Positions 20,101 to 28,988 of a stretch of 64,000 nt of DNA are shown here, piece by piece (positions within the stretch are counted from its first letter, which is position 1; every line of letters begins with the position of its first letter). Under the pieces are notes generated by a model. The model was not told where the DNA came from. It worked only from the letters and a program-made list of their open reading frames with translations, and made no database searches. The position numbers and the translations under genes are program-made. Origin of the DNA: Vibrio intestinalis (GTDB lineage Bacteria > Pseudomonadota > Gammaproteobacteria > Enterobacterales > Vibrionaceae). The DNA is taken from positions 1-64,000 of the forward strand of contig NZ_JANAVY020000003.1 in assembly GCF_025195085.2 (NCBI RefSeq), read 5' to 3'.

Positions 20101-21013
20101 GAGAGATAGCCGTTGGGTGGTTGTGCGTTTCCACCTTCATTAGGATGTGCGCTTTCTCTTGGTTGTAACCGTACTGGCGAGTTTCTGGGTTCGGGAAGAA
20201 ACGACCCACATCAGAACCTACCATTACTGCTGCGTTATCTTTGTATGCAGACAGTACGTTTTCTGGCGTTGTTTCGAATGTGTTCTTGATCATCTTGAAC
20301 AGAGACTTCTCTTGCTTAACGCCATCGATAGTCCAATCTGCATTAAAGATTTTGTGACGACAGTGTTCAGAGTTCGCCTGTGCAAACATCATTAGTTCGA
20401 TGTCAGTTGGGTTGCGGTCTAGCTTGTTTACGAACGCATCGTATAGATATTCGATTTCATCATCAGCCAGTGCAAGACCTAGGGTAACGTTTGCGTTTTC
20501 AAGCGCAGCACGACCGCCTTTTAGTAGGTCAACGTCAGCAACTGGTGCTGGCTCTGCCACTTGGAAAAGCGCTGCTGCTGATTCGAAATCAGTGAAGATA
20601 ACTTCCATCATGCGATCGTGCAGGATAGCTTTTAACTCAACCAGTTGAAGCTCAGAAAGCTCTGCCGATGATTCGATGTAGTAAGCGGTACCGCGCTCAA
20701 GACGTGCAATCTTGTCTAGACCACAGTTATTTGCGATATCAGTTGATTTTGAAGACCAAGGCGAGATAGTGCCCGGACGTGGAGTCGCAAGTAGAAGAAG
20801 ACCTTCTGGTGCGTGTTCCTCAATAGTAGGACCATAAGTTAGGAGCTTTTCTAGTTTCTCAACTTCTTGATCATCTAGATCTGCTGTTAGGTCAGCAAAG
20901 TGCGCAAATTCAGCGTAGATGCCAGTAACAGGCAGGCCAAGTTCACGACAAAGCTCTAAAAGCTTGTTTACACGAAATTCAGATAGAGCTGGGGAGCCAC
21001 GAAAAATTCTCAT
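17117..21013 (-). CDS. purL: Phosphoribosylformylglycinamidine synthase (large, single-chain)
   Basis: PurL converts FGAR + Gln + ATP to FGAM (step 4 of purine synthesis). The 1298-residue single-chain form contains an N-terminal domain, two ATP-binding PurM-like halves ([43 protein letters not shown]) and a C-terminal class I glutamine amidotransferase with the nucleophile in [13 protein letters not shown] and the His/Glu pair near [11 protein letters not shown] set the start at [14 protein letters not shown], which matches E. coli PurL in length and sequence; the frame continues seven codons upstream from a TTG. A PurR operator lies about 180 bases upstream. Confidence 0.97.
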   Translation of the reverse strand: MRIFRGSPALSEFRVNKLLELCRELGLPVTGIYAEFAHFADLTADLDDQEVEKLEKLLTYGPTIEEHAPEGLLLLATPRPGTISPWSSKSTDIANNCGLDKIARLERGTAYYIESSAELSELQLVELKAILHDRMMEVIFTDFESAAALFQVAEPAPVADVDLLKGGRAALENANVTLGLALADDEIEYLYDAFVNKLDRNPTDIELMMFAQANSEHCRHKIFNADWTIDGVKQEKSLFKMIKNTFETTPENVLSAYKDNAAVMVGSDVGRFFPNPETRQYGYNQEKAHILMKVETHNHPTAISPWPGASTGSGGEIRDEGATGIGGKPKAGLVGFTTSNLRIPGFEQPWETDFGKPGRIVNALDIMLEGPLGGAAFNNEFGRPNLLGYFRTYEEKVNSHAGEEVRGYHKPIMIAGGMGNIRDEHVQKKEIPVGASLIVLGGPAMNIGLGGGAASSMASGQSAEDLDFASVQRENPEMERRCQEVIDRCWQLGDENPIAFIHDVGAGGISNALPELVDDGERGGIFQLRDVPNDEPGMSPLEIWCNESQERYVMAVAPENMDVFDAICKRERAPYAVVGVATEERELKLEDSHFDNTPIDMPMDVLLGKTPKMHRDAKTLKANNPAVNRDGIELNEAVDRVLRLPTVAEKTFLITIGDRSVTGLVARDQMVGPWQVPVANCAVTAASYDTYHGEAMSMGERTPVALLDFGASARLAVGEAITNIAATNIGDIKHIKLSANWMSPAGHPGEDAGLYEAVKAVGEELCPALGLTIPVGKDSMSMKTKWEENGEQKEVTSPLSLIITAFARVEDVRKTITPQLRTDKGDTSLVLIDLGNGQNRLGATALAQVYKQLGDKPADVDNAAQLKGFYEAVQALVANDQVVAYHDKGDGGLFVTLAEMAFAGHCGVKADVAALGDDTLAALFNEELGAVIQVRDEDLDVVLSTLASFGLEACSHVLGSVNASDELVITSAATEVLSRNRTELRTIWAETTHKMQGLRDNPACADQEHEAKKDNSDPGLNVKLSFDVNEDIAAPYIAKGAKPKMAILREQGVNSHVEMAAAFDRAGFEATDIHMSDILTGQAALEEYQGLVACGGFSYGDVLGAGEGWAKSILFNEQARNQFEGFFQREDTFSLGVCNGCQMLSNLKELIPGADLWPRFVRNESERFEARFSLVEVQKSDSVFFDGMAGSRMPIAVSHGEGRVEVRGADHLAAIEASGTVAVRYVDNHGNATQLYPNNPNGSPNAITGLTTQDGRVTIMMPHPERVFRTVANSWSPEGWGENGAWMRMFQNARKNIG

Positions 21014-21326
21014 GTGCTTAGGTCTCTTATGCAATAGGTTAAGGTGATATTGGAATAAATTCAGTGGGTTAAACTGTTTTCTTCGAAGCTATTCCCGAAA
21101 ATACATCCCGAAGGTTTCGCAAACCTATGCCGATCCCACCTCTCCTATGCGGGCGCATTATATAGCAATTAATTTTGTGATGTAACACCAAAAGCAAACG
21201 TTTGCTTAATTTTTTTCGTCAATTTTGAATTACAGCAAAGTTGCTCAAAAAGACCACAGCTATCTCGATAGTTTCGCCAGATTCTTGCCTTGTCTGATTA
21301 CTTTGATATAAAGGCTCTACGCATAT
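21014..21326. other. Intergenic region between purL and mltF
   Basis: The two genes diverge here. Apart from the PurR operator at 21192-21207 I see only an AT-rich stretch and the purL leader; no protein frame is supported. Confidence 0.55.
21192..21207 (-). promoter_or_regulatory. PurR operator upstream of purL
   Basis: AAGCAAACGTTTGCTT is a perfect palindrome and matches the PurR consensus at 13 of 16 positions or better. It is positioned for purL, and matches the purMN operator in its core. Confidence 0.85.
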
Positions 21327-22880
21327 ATGAGAAACCTATCGATGAATAGACACATTTTGTCCCGAGCAAAGTCTTTTGTTTTACTTTGTTTTACAGCCGT
21401 ACTGCTTTCAGGCTGTCAGATTGAATCCGAGCCTAAGAGCACCTTAGATCAAATTCGTGAACGTGGCGTGCTTCGTGTTGGCACGCTCAATAACCAGCTC
21501 TCTTACTATATAGGTCCTGATGGCCCTACTGGCCTTGACTACGAAATTGCTCGCCAGTTCGCCGATGAGCTAGGCGTTCGCCTTGAAATGAAACCCGCTT
21601 ATCGCATTTCCAATCTCTACCCTGCGTTGGAGAATGGCGAAATCGATCTTATTGCAGCGAGCCTGACTCAATCACCCGAGCGACTAGAACGCTTTAGAGC
21701 AGGTCCAGCTTACTATTACGTCAGCCAACAACTGGTGTACAAAACAGGCGCTTGGCGTCCACGTAAACTGAGCTTGTTACTGAAAAAACAAGCGGAGCTG
21801 ATTGAAAAGAACGATGGCCTACCAGTTGTCACTATCGTTGGCGATTCTCACTTTAACAAGACCCTATCGGCCATCAAACAAGAGCACCCAGAATTTGAAT
21901 TCACCATCGATCCTGATGCCGATGTTAACGACCTACTCAAAGCGGTGTCTAAAGGTGAAATTCCATTTACTATCGCCGATTCAGTCGAGATTTCTCTGTC
22001 ACAGCGCATCTACCCTGAAGTCGCCACTGCCTTTGATTTGACCGAAGACCAACCGATCTCATGGTTTTTGCGTCAGTCTGAGGATGAGAGTTTGTACGCT
22101 TTGCTGATTGAGTTCTTCGGTAACTTAAAACAATCGGGCCAATTGGCGGCATTGGAAGAGAAGTACATCGGTCATATCAATAGCTTTGATTACGTCGATA
22201 CGCGTGCCTTTATTCGCGCTTTAGATTCTAAGTTACCTAAGTGGCAGCCTCTGTTCCAAAAGTATTCTGAAGAGTTCGATTGGCGTTTGATTGCTGCACT
22301 GGCATATCAAGAATCCCATTGGAACCCAAATGCTCGCTCGCCAACCGGTGTGCGCGGCATGATGATGTTGACGTTACCGACGGCTAAAATCGTTAAAGTC
22401 TCTAATCGTCTTGACCCTGAACAATCGGTACGTGGTGGTGTGGAATATTTACGTCGTATGGTCGCTCGAATCCCTGATTCCATTGATGAGCATGAAAAGA
22501 TCTGGTTTGCACTTGCTTCATACAATGTGGGCTTCGGCCATGTGATGGATGCTCGTCGTTTGACGAAACGCCAAGGTGGTAACCCTGACGCTTGGTCTGA
22601 TGTGAAAGACCGCTTACCTCTGCTTCGCCAAGCCAAGTACCATAGCCAAACTCGTTATGGTTATGCGCGTGGTGATGAGGCTAGAAAATACGTTGAGAAT
22701 ATTCGCCGCTATTACCAAAGCATTATTGGTCATGTTGAACAACAGGCACCTGATGAAGGGGATGTGGATATCAACGAATTGACGGTAATTGAAGTAGACC
22801 CTGGGCTATTGTCTGGAGCGGTATCCAGCCAGTCTTCGGCGCAAGCAACTGAGGTCAGCGCCGCTTCAACTAGCCAATAA
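21327..22880 (+). CDS. mltF: Membrane-bound lytic murein transglycosylase F
   Basis: MltF is an outer-membrane lipoprotein that cleaves peptidoglycan glycan strands with 1,6-anhydro-MurNAc formation. The 517-residue protein has a lipobox (LLSGC, Cys about 30), an ABC-type solute-binding (SBP_bac_3) domain (about 45-275, RVGTLNNQLSYYIGPDGPTGLDYE) and a C-terminal SLT domain (about 300-460) with the catalytic Glu in AYQESHWNPNARSPTGVRG. An ATG five codons further in (21342) would give a more usual 25-residue signal, and the ribosome binding site does not decide between them. The Ser/Ala/Gln-rich tail is probably disordered. Confidence 0.93.
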   Translation: MRNLSMNRHILSRAKSFVLLCFTAVLLSGCQIESEPKSTLDQIRERGVLRVGTLNNQLSYYIGPDGPTGLDYEIARQFADELGVRLEMKPAYRISNLYPALENGEIDLIAASLTQSPERLERFRAGPAYYYVSQQLVYKTGAWRPRKLSLLLKKQAELIEKNDGLPVVTIVGDSHFNKTLSAIKQEHPEFEFTIDPDADVNDLLKAVSKGEIPFTIADSVEISLSQRIYPEVATAFDLTEDQPISWFLRQSEDESLYALLIEFFGNLKQSGQLAALEEKYIGHINSFDYVDTRAFIRALDSKLPKWQPLFQKYSEEFDWRLIAALAYQESHWNPNARSPTGVRGMMMLTLPTAKIVKVSNRLDPEQSVRGGVEYLRRMVARIPDSIDEHEKIWFALASYNVGFGHVMDARRLTKRQGGNPDAWSDVKDRLPLLRQAKYHSQTRYGYARGDEARKYVENIRRYYQSIIGHVEQQAPDEGDVDINELTVIEVDPGLLSGAVSSQSSAQATEVSAASTSQ

Positions 22881-22901
22881 ACTTTACTTAGATCAATACA
22901 A

Positions 22902-22937
22902 CAAGGGGTAACTCATTTTTTGATGAGTTACCCCTTG
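22902..22937. terminator. Perfect 15-bp inverted repeat downstream of mltF
   Basis: CAAGGGGTAACTCAT and ATGAGTTACCCCTTG pair exactly around a 6-base loop, TTTTTG. There is no T run after it on the plus strand, so it may act as an RNA 3' stabiliser, a weak terminator, or a protein site. Confidence 0.6.
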
Positions 22938-23053
22938 AATTTTGAGCTAGAGATCATAGATACTCTGTGGCCCACTTTTAGATGAAAACGCACATAAGCG
23001 TCACTTTAAAGCGGGAAATACAAGTAACATTAAAATAAGCAGGAGGTTGTTTT

Positions 23054-23188
23054 ATGAGCAGACGTAGAATGCAGTCAAAACGCCTTAATAAAACTGTTGC
23101 AGCTAACCGACGTAAACGTAGGCTAAGTAATAACAAGAAAAAAGTTATCGCTCGCCACCGTGCATTTATGCTGTTAATTAGCGACTAG
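23054..23188 (+). CDS. 44-residue highly basic small protein, not recognised
   Basis: This short frame begins MSRRRMQSKRLNKTVAANRR and ends AFMLLISD. It has a perfect AGGAGG ribosome binding site at 23041-23046, 7 bases before the ATG. More than a third of its residues are Arg or Lys, concentrated in residues 2-36, and the last 8 are hydrophobic. A 12-bp stem follows the stop. The strong SD, isolated promoter space (22938-23040) and hairpin argue that it is a real gene. It could bind RNA, DNA or ribosomes, but I recognise no family. It sits between mltF and tadA. Confidence 0.7.
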   Translation: MSRRRMQSKRLNKTVAANRRKRRLSNNKKKVIARHRAFMLLISD

Positions 23189-23195
23189 TGAGAAA

Positions 23196-23227
23196 GTTAG
23201 CAAACATGATTACTAATGTTTGCTAAC
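23196..23227. terminator. Hairpin between the 44-residue gene and tadA
   Basis: GTTAGCAAACAT and ATGTTTGCTAAC pair exactly around an 8-base loop, between convergent genes. The T run is weak on both sides. Confidence 0.65.
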
Positions 23228-23238
23228 TGAATTCCTGT

Positions 23239-23775
23239 TTAATCCTGTTCTAAAGATGGCTTATCTGCCTCTTGCTGCTTTTGCTCTAACCGCTGCGCTT
23301 TTATCTCTTTACGACGTCGACGAAAGAAAGCCTGTAGTTGAGCTCGACATTCTTCTTCCAGCAATCCTTGCTCAATAGTCGCGTAATGATACGCTGCTTG
23401 ATGTTCAAACAAATTCAATACCGTGCCTGCCGCCCCCGCTTTTAAATCCGGAGCGCCAAAAACGATTCGTTTTACACGACTATGCAAAAGAGCGCCTGCA
23501 CACATTGGGCAGGGCTCTAGCGTAACGTACAACGTTGTATCAAGCAGGCGGTAGTTCTCTAATGCTTTGCCAGCTTTGCGCAGCGTTTGAACTTCGGCAT
23601 GGGCCGTGGCATCGTGAGCGCCAATGGATTGGTTCCAACCCTCAGCGATAATTTCACCATCTTTCACTAATACTGCGCCTACAGGCACCTCCCCTTCTTG
23701 CTCGGCTTGTTCAGCAAGCGCCATCGCTCGGCGCATAAAAAGTTCATCTTGCTGGGTGAACTGAGGTTTAGACAA
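23239..23775 (-). CDS. tadA: tRNA adenosine-34 deaminase TadA
   Basis: TadA converts the wobble adenosine of tRNA-Arg(ACG) to inosine. The 178-residue sequence is a cytidine/deoxycytidylate deaminase fold with the zinc site His59-Ala-Glu61 (ATAHAEVQTL) and the LEPCPMCAGALLHSR motif (Cys89, Cys92). Residues beyond about 150 form a charged tail (RRRRKEIKAQRLEQKQQEA), 11 longer than E. coli. It is near the CNNM gene on the same strand but separated from it by about 60 bases. Confidence 0.94.
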   Translation of the reverse strand: MSKPQFTQQDELFMRRAMALAEQAEQEGEVPVGAVLVKDGEIIAEGWNQSIGAHDATAHAEVQTLRKAGKALENYRLLDTTLYVTLEPCPMCAGALLHSRVKRIVFGAPDLKAGAAGTVLNLFEHQAAYHYATIEQGLLEEECRAQLQAFFRRRRKEIKAQRLEQKQQEADKPSLEQD

Positions 23776-23835
23776 AGGAGACTCCTGATTGTATTAAGAT
23801 AGGCTGGAAAGCATACCGAATCTTGCTCTCAGAGG

Positions 23836-25125
23836 CTAACTTTGTTGCTCTGGCAGCGAAGCAAGTTCTGACACTTGAAGTTCGATAATCCGATTACTGT
23901 CGGCTTGTAACACCACAAATTGCCATTGTTGATATTCGATCACTTCGCCTTGGTTTGGTAAGCGCCCCAAACGCCAAGTGAGCATACCATTAAGTGTTTG
24001 GAAGCCTTCTTCTTCACCCTCAATATCTGAAAGGTCCAAGCGGTTTTTCAACTCACTAATAGGGATCAGCGCATCCATAACAAATGAGCCATCCTCCTGA
24101 ACCTCTGACCACAGATCTTGTTTGTCAGTCGACAGCTCACCTGCGATCGCTTCCAGAATATCGTAGTGGGTAACTAAACCTTGAATATCACCATACTCAT
24201 CGACAATAAACGCCATTTCAGAACCGGACTGTTTAAAGTGAGTCAGTAGCTTTAACCCTTTCATCGATTCAGGCACATAGACAGGCTGTTTAGCCATTCC
24301 CACAACAGATTGGACCGTTAATTGGCTGCCATAGCTCAGCAGAGCTTTAGATGACACGGTACCCATTACTTTATCTAAACCGCCACGACACAACGGGAAA
24401 ACGCTGTGCTTAGTCGCGCGAATTTGCTTTTGGATGCTCTCTATCGGCTGGTCAATATCAAGGCAATCTATATCTCTGCGCGGCGTCATCAATGAGCTCA
24501 CAAGGCGATCATCAAGCTGCAGGATATTACGGATCATCTCTTGCTCACCGCGTTCAATCGCGCCAGACTCAGAGCCCTCTTTTACGATGGCGTGAATATC
24601 ATCCTCGGTCACTTGGTCATCTTGATTGCTCTGCCCAAGCAGTTTAAGCAAACCTTCGGTCGAAACCGATAGCGCCATAACGAATGGTCGTGTGATACGT
24701 GATAACCAGTAAATCGGCATCGCTACCAATACCGCGATGCTTTCAGCGCGAGACTGAGCGAAGCGTTTCGGCACTAGCTCGCCAACAACAATGGCAAAGT
24801 AAGTAATACCAATAACGACAATCAGCGTTGAGAGTAGTTCAGCACTGCCAGCATCCATACCACTCGCCATTAAGCTTTGAGCTAGAGGACCTGATAAGGT
24901 CGCTTCACCAACGATACCGCTCAAAAGACCAATAACGGTAATACCAATTTGGATGGTGGATAAGAATCGGGTGGGATCATCTTTAAGTTGAAGCGCAATC
25001 TGTGCTGAACGATGCTTTTCAGCCAGACGTTTTAGCCGACTAGTTTTCGCTGCCACCAACGCGATTTCAGACATCGCAAATAGGCCATTCAAAACAATCA
25101 AGCCAACCAATAAGAGCACTTTCAT
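23836..25125 (-). CDS. CNNM/CBS-domain membrane protein (hemolysin/CorC family)
   Basis: The 429-residue protein has the layout of the DUF21-CBS-CorC/HlyC family, implicated in divalent-cation (Mg2+/Co2+) efflux. It has an N-terminal CNNM domain of four membrane segments (about 1-185, GLFAMSEIALVAAKTSRLKRL), two CBS domains (about 205-330, LVSSLMTPRRDIDCL), and a C-terminal CorC_HlyC domain (about 345-420). 'Hemolysin' in the family name is historical. I set the start at MKVLLLVGLIVLNGLF, nine codons inside the longest frame, where GAGA sits at good spacing. It is preceded by the hairpin at 25194-25224. Confidence 0.85.
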   Translation of the reverse strand: MKVLLLVGLIVLNGLFAMSEIALVAAKTSRLKRLAEKHRSAQIALQLKDDPTRFLSTIQIGITVIGLLSGIVGEATLSGPLAQSLMASGMDAGSAELLSTLIVVIGITYFAIVVGELVPKRFAQSRAESIAVLVAMPIYWLSRITRPFVMALSVSTEGLLKLLGQSNQDDQVTEDDIHAIVKEGSESGAIERGEQEMIRNILQLDDRLVSSLMTPRRDIDCLDIDQPIESIQKQIRATKHSVFPLCRGGLDKVMGTVSSKALLSYGSQLTVQSVVGMAKQPVYVPESMKGLKLLTHFKQSGSEMAFIVDEYGDIQGLVTHYDILEAIAGELSTDKQDLWSEVQEDGSFVMDALIPISELKNRLDLSDIEGEEEGFQTLNGMLTWRLGRLPNQGEVIEYQQWQFVVLQADSNRIIELQVSELASLPEQQS

Positions 25126-25193
25126 TAATTCATTTCTCGTAACAGCACACATGTGCTGAGCGCGAATATAGCTGTGAATGAGAAAATAATAAA

Positions 25194-25224
25194 CAAAAAA
25201 AGAGCTAACCTAATGGCTAGCTCT
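25194..25224 (-). terminator. Rho-independent terminator between abgT and the CNNM gene
   Basis: On the minus strand AGAGCTAGCC, ATTA, GGTTAGCTCT is followed by seven T residues. It lies 70 bases before the CNNM start, so it could either end the abgT transcript or attenuate the CNNM leader. Confidence 0.8.
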
Positions 25225-25319
25225 CTAAAGTCTATTGTCCCGGAGCCAATAACACGGCTAAAGGACCAAATATGACGCTGACAAATATCTAAATAGTTGG
25301 TGCTGTAGTAAGGCAACAA

Positions 25320-25371
25320 ATCAATTCAGCCCTATGAGCATAGCTGTACTATGTGATTAGGCTGAATTGAT
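25320..25371. repeat. 12-bp inverted repeat downstream of abgT
   Basis: ATCAATTCAGCC and GGCTGAATTGAT are exact inverted arms separated by 28 bases, located about 40 bases downstream of the abgT stop. There is no T run. Confidence 0.6.
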
Positions 25372-25409
25372 GCAGTTAACGCCGCTACAGTGCCAAATAT
25401 GACGATATT

Positions 25410-26969
25410 TTACATTGTGTAAGTGTATGGCGCTTGAATACCTAGAGGAATACCAATCATCCAGTAAGCGATTAGGAAGATTGACCAACCAATTAGCATC
25501 GCGATAGAGAATGGCATCATTAGCGATGCTAGCGTACCGATACCTGTCGACTTCACGTAACGTTGACAGTAAACAACCACTAGCGGGAAGAATACCATCA
25601 GAGGTGAAATGATGTTCGATACAGAGTCACCTACACGGTAAGCCGCTTGTGATAGCTCAGGAGAGATACCAACTGCCATTAGCATTGGAACAAGGATTGG
25701 ACCAATCAGAGCCCATTTCGCTGATGCAGAACCGATCAGTAGGTTCACGGCTGCTGTTAGCAGAATCATACCAACGATAGTCGCTTGACCTGGCAGGTTC
25801 ATCGCTTTAAGGCCTTCTGCACCGTAAAGTGCAAGCATCGTACCGATGTTTGATTGAGCAAATGCAGATAGGAACTGAGCACAGAAGAACGACATTACGA
25901 TGTAAGCGCCCATAGTAGACATAGTGTCTGCCATCGCTTTAATGATGTCGTTACTGGTTTTGAACGTACCAGAAACTTTACCGTAAACGTAACCAGGGAT
26001 GATAAACAGGATGAAAATCAGTGGCACGATAGACTTCATGATCGGCGCAGAGAATGCTGTTAGCTCACCTTCTGGAGAACGTAGCGCTGAGTTTTCAGGC
26101 CATAGTGCTGCAACTAGCAGACCAATACCTGCAAGCATAGCGAAACCAGCGTAGCGGAATGCTTTAGATTCTAGCTCAGTGAAAGAACCTAGATCCGGTG
26201 CTTTTTCTGCATCTTCATCGATAGGCGTCTTCTCTAGACGAGGTTCGATAATCTTCTCTGTTACATACCAACCAATCGCAACGATGATGATTGAAGATAG
26301 ACCAGTGAAGTATATGTTCGCTAGAGGGTTAATCACATACTCAGGATCTAGCACGTTAGCCGCTGTTTGCGTAAAGCCTGCTAGTAGTGGATCGATACCT
26401 GATGGGATGAAGTTCGCAGAGAAACCACCTGATACACCAGCAAATGCTGCTGCAATACCCGCTAGAGGGTGACGGCCTGCTGCGTGGAAGATGATACCAC
26501 CTAGTGGAATAACCAATACGTAGCCAGCATCCGCAGCTGTGTGCGAAACGATAGCAACCAAGATTAGCATTGGTGTTAGAAGTTTTGCTGGCGTGAAGTT
26601 CAACATCTTCTTCAGGCCAGTCGTGATGAAGCCAGATGAATCAGCCACACCCACACCTAGCATAGCCACTAGCACGATACCTAGAGGAGCAAAGCCAGTG
26701 AATGTTTTCACCATGTTTGCTAGGAAGCTTGCTAATGCCTCGCCAGTTAGAAGGTTATTGATAACTAGGGCATCACCTGAACGTGGGTTAATAAGTTCAA
26801 ACGATACGTTTGATAAAAGTGCTGATGCTACCCAAGTAATAACTAGAGCCCAGAAAAATAGAATTGCTGGGTCTGGAATTTTGTTGCCTGCGCGTTCGAT
26901 AAAGTTTAAAAAGCGATCCATGCCACTCGGCTTAGGCTCTGGTGCTTTGTTGATTGCTTGATTACTCAT
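25410..26969 (-). CDS. AbgT-family transporter
   Basis: This is a 519-residue inner-membrane protein of the AbgT (p-aminobenzoyl-glutamate transporter) family, which includes E. coli AbgT and the antimetabolite exporter MtrF. About 11 hydrophobic segments are visible. Conserved family regions include LNFIERAGNKIPDPAILFFW at the N-terminus, AFAGVSGGFSANFIPSGIDP (re-entrant loop) and the late LIGSASAKWALIGPILVPML. Substrate is not determined by sequence: p-aminobenzoyl-glutamate uptake or efflux of sulfonamide-like compounds is possible. It is monocistronic. Confidence 0.88.
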   Translation of the reverse strand: MSNQAINKAPEPKPSGMDRFLNFIERAGNKIPDPAILFFWALVITWVASALLSNVSFELINPRSGDALVINNLLTGEALASFLANMVKTFTGFAPLGIVLVAMLGVGVADSSGFITTGLKKMLNFTPAKLLTPMLILVAIVSHTAADAGYVLVIPLGGIIFHAAGRHPLAGIAAAFAGVSGGFSANFIPSGIDPLLAGFTQTAANVLDPEYVINPLANIYFTGLSSIIIVAIGWYVTEKIIEPRLEKTPIDEDAEKAPDLGSFTELESKAFRYAGFAMLAGIGLLVAALWPENSALRSPEGELTAFSAPIMKSIVPLIFILFIIPGYVYGKVSGTFKTSNDIIKAMADTMSTMGAYIVMSFFCAQFLSAFAQSNIGTMLALYGAEGLKAMNLPGQATIVGMILLTAAVNLLIGSASAKWALIGPILVPMLMAVGISPELSQAAYRVGDSVSNIISPLMVFFPLVVVYCQRYVKSTGIGTLASLMMPFSIAMLIGWSIFLIAYWMIGIPLGIQAPYTYTM

Positions 26970-27307
26970 GGTAATTCCGTCTGTGATGTTGTTGCTTGTG
27001 ACCTATTTATATAATTATAGGGGTCGTTACTCAGTAGAGCATTTTATTAAATCTTACTTACAAAAGCACATAATTCCGTCGGAATTTGCATATTTGGAGA
27101 CATATTTTGCAAATTTAGAATATTGCGATAACAAATAACAAACAAAACCGAACACAATGCGAATACATCATTGAAACCAATTTGAAACTTTGACGTGCTA
27201 GAAAGCAATAAAGTGGATAATCACTGACTAATTTGATAGTAAAAAAGATAAGAAATGAACGAAGATCACCTCACAAGTCATGATGCGTTAAAGAAACGTA
27301 TTTTACG
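26970..27307. other. Intergenic region between abgT and the minor pilin genes
   Basis: This 338-base AT-rich gap holds the abgT promoter and the 3' end of the pilin operon. An 18-codon frame from ATG 27254 is too short and poorly supported to call. No terminator for the pilin operon is evident. Confidence 0.45.
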
Positions 27308-27760
27308 TTAATCAAACTCACTGTACTTTGAGACATAAGAAGTTAAAGAAACCGCATACGAAGGGGCATGCTCGGCGCTATCGGCTACACGCTTCTCCCA
27401 CCATACCGTGACCGTGAGCTCTTTTAAATCACCAGAGAGACCTCCGGTAACATCATCAACCTTGCATACCAAGTTGTAACCACTACTCACCATATCTGCC
27501 ATACCCGCGCCACAGTGAGCTGTATTACCAAGCTGATCAAAGGCAATCAATCCCGAAGCACCACTGACATCCTCCACGCGAGTGCGATACAGCTCCATCT
27601 GCCGCTCTGCATAATGCAGTGCCTCGATACTTTGCATCGCATAGTCTGCTTTCTGTTCTACTGTCGCTTGCAGCTTAATCAAGCCGAGGCTCGCCAAACC
27701 AATAATGGCGAAAGAAATCATGACTTCAAAAAGGCTAAAACCACGTTGTTTAGAGATCAT
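27308..27760 (-). CDS. pilV: Type IV pilus minor pilin, PilV-like
   Basis: PilV-family minor pilins help prime assembly of type IV pili. The protein (150 residues from the chosen start) opens with a class III signal, MISKQRG|FSLFEVMISFAIIGLASLGLIKLQ: prepilin peptidase would cleave after Gly7, leaving Phe1 and Glu5. The rest is a short globular domain with a cysteine pair (HCGAGM, LVCKVDD). The frame is open 23 codons upstream, but that would place residues unlike a pilin leader before it. It overlaps the end of the preceding pilin gene by 11 bases and is last in a four-gene operon. Confidence 0.83.
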   Translation of the reverse strand: MISKQRGFSLFEVMISFAIIGLASLGLIKLQATVEQKADYAMQSIEALHYAERQMELYRTRVEDVSGASGLIAFDQLGNTAHCGAGMADMVSSGYNLVCKVDDVTGGLSGDLKELTVTVWWEKRVADSAEHAPSYAVSLTSYVSKYSEFD

Positions 27761-28988
27761 TCCAGGATCCTTTTCGCCAACTGTACCTATAGATATTACT
27801 GCCGCCGCCACCTTTTGCATCTGGGTCAAAAATGAACTTCATTGAATTGTTGAAGTAGCTTTTTTTATACGGAACATCGATGATCAAAGCACCCGTTGAT
27901 TCAAAAGCACCACCCTGATAATGGGCAACGTCTTTTGGGTTAGCAGGCCCTAGATACGGGCCAGACTCCATATTCGCCCAACGAGCAGAAAAATCTGTTG
28001 TCGCAGGCTCTGTATTTAAGTGATAGATAGCGCCATAAAACTTAACTGCAGAATAGACTCCAAACAAACCATTCTCTATAACCAAAGTACGTGGAGTTGC
28101 AGGTAAACCTGTAAGATCATGACCATCGCCAAGATCGCAGTCGCCTTCAACCCAAACCATATCAGTGCTAGCAAATTCGTTCGCTATTTTTTGGTCACAA
28201 TTAACCGGGACACCTTGTATCACTGAGTAATCGTTTTTCACTGTGTCTATCGCACTTCTTGGCTGTTGGAAGAAGCTTTCAAATGGGTCTATCGAGGTAT
28301 CTTTAACAAAGTCATTTTTAAAGAAACTCTTATCTTTATCCTCACTGGTAGACTTAGTCGTACTCAATGACGTTGCCGTGGATGAATGGCACTTTGCACC
28401 TGCGACTGGATTTTTCATCTTTGGCTGATCCTGCAAAGTCTCAAGCTTTTCGGCACCGCCAGAATGGATGTATTCAATCTCATCAGCATAAGTGATCGCG
28501 ACGCACTCTTGGTCTCCGTTAATTAAATTGCCCGTCACATCCGGCCAAATTTCCACGCCACCATTTATGACAAAATAGCCCGTTGCTATGATTGCTCCAT
28601 TCCCGCCACTCGAGGCAAGTTGAACCGACTTGTTAACAATATCAACGTCATCCACTTGATACACTAAACGGTAAACATCTGCCGATGTAGGTTCAGCAAA
28701 CAACACGGCTGAAGATGAAGAGTCTAAACAAAGGCTTTGCAAAGTGGCGTAATTAGCGTGAGAGCTCCCTTTCGCTAAATCAGACACGAGTACATTGCCC
28801 GTTTTCAAAAAGGCGAAAAAACACTCCAACGCCCCTTCTCCCGACCAGTGCGCTGTGCGCGAACGTAACTCATTTTGAGCGACTTTGATTTGATGGAAAG
28901 TCGTTTTGTAACTGCCGAGTACCAACAACAACGTAACCGATAGCAATAACGCGGTTGTCAGCAAAGTCATTGCACCTTTTTGCTTCAT
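27750..28988 (-). CDS. Large type IV pilus minor pilin-like protein (PilX position)
   Basis: The 412-residue protein starts MKQKGAMTLLTTALLLSVTLLLVLGSYKT, which resembles the PilX leader plus transmembrane helix, although the +5 Glu of major pilins is absent, as usual in PilX/GspK-type subunits. The remaining ~370 residues contain six cysteines and are not clearly similar to a domain I can name. At the position of PilX, between PilW and PilV, it is probably a tip subunit of the pilus. It is longer than typical PilX (about 150-200), so it may have an added binding domain. Confidence 0.7.
   Translation of the reverse strand: MKQKGAMTLLTTALLLSVTLLLVLGSYKTTFHQIKVAQNELRSRTAHWSGEGALECFFAFLKTGNVLVSDLAKGSSHANYATLQSLCLDSSSSAVLFAEPTSADVYRLVYQVDDVDIVNKSVQLASSGGNGAIIATGYFVINGGVEIWPDVTGNLINGDQECVAITYADEIEYIHSGGAEKLETLQDQPKMKNPVAGAKCHSSTATSLSTTKSTSEDKDKSFFKNDFVKDTSIDPFESFFQQPRSAIDTVKNDYSVIQGVPVNCDQKIANEFASTDMVWVEGDCDLGDGHDLTGLPATPRTLVIENGLFGVYSAVKFYGAIYHLNTEPATTDFSARWANMESGPYLGPANPKDVAHYQGGAFESTGALIIDVPYKKSYFNNSMKFIFDPDAKGGGGSNIYRYSWRKGSWNDL

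Noticed and set aside
25126..25320. Mg2+ or Mn2+ riboswitch in the CNNM leader.
   Set aside because: The conserved motifs of the M-box and yybP-ykoY classes are not seen.
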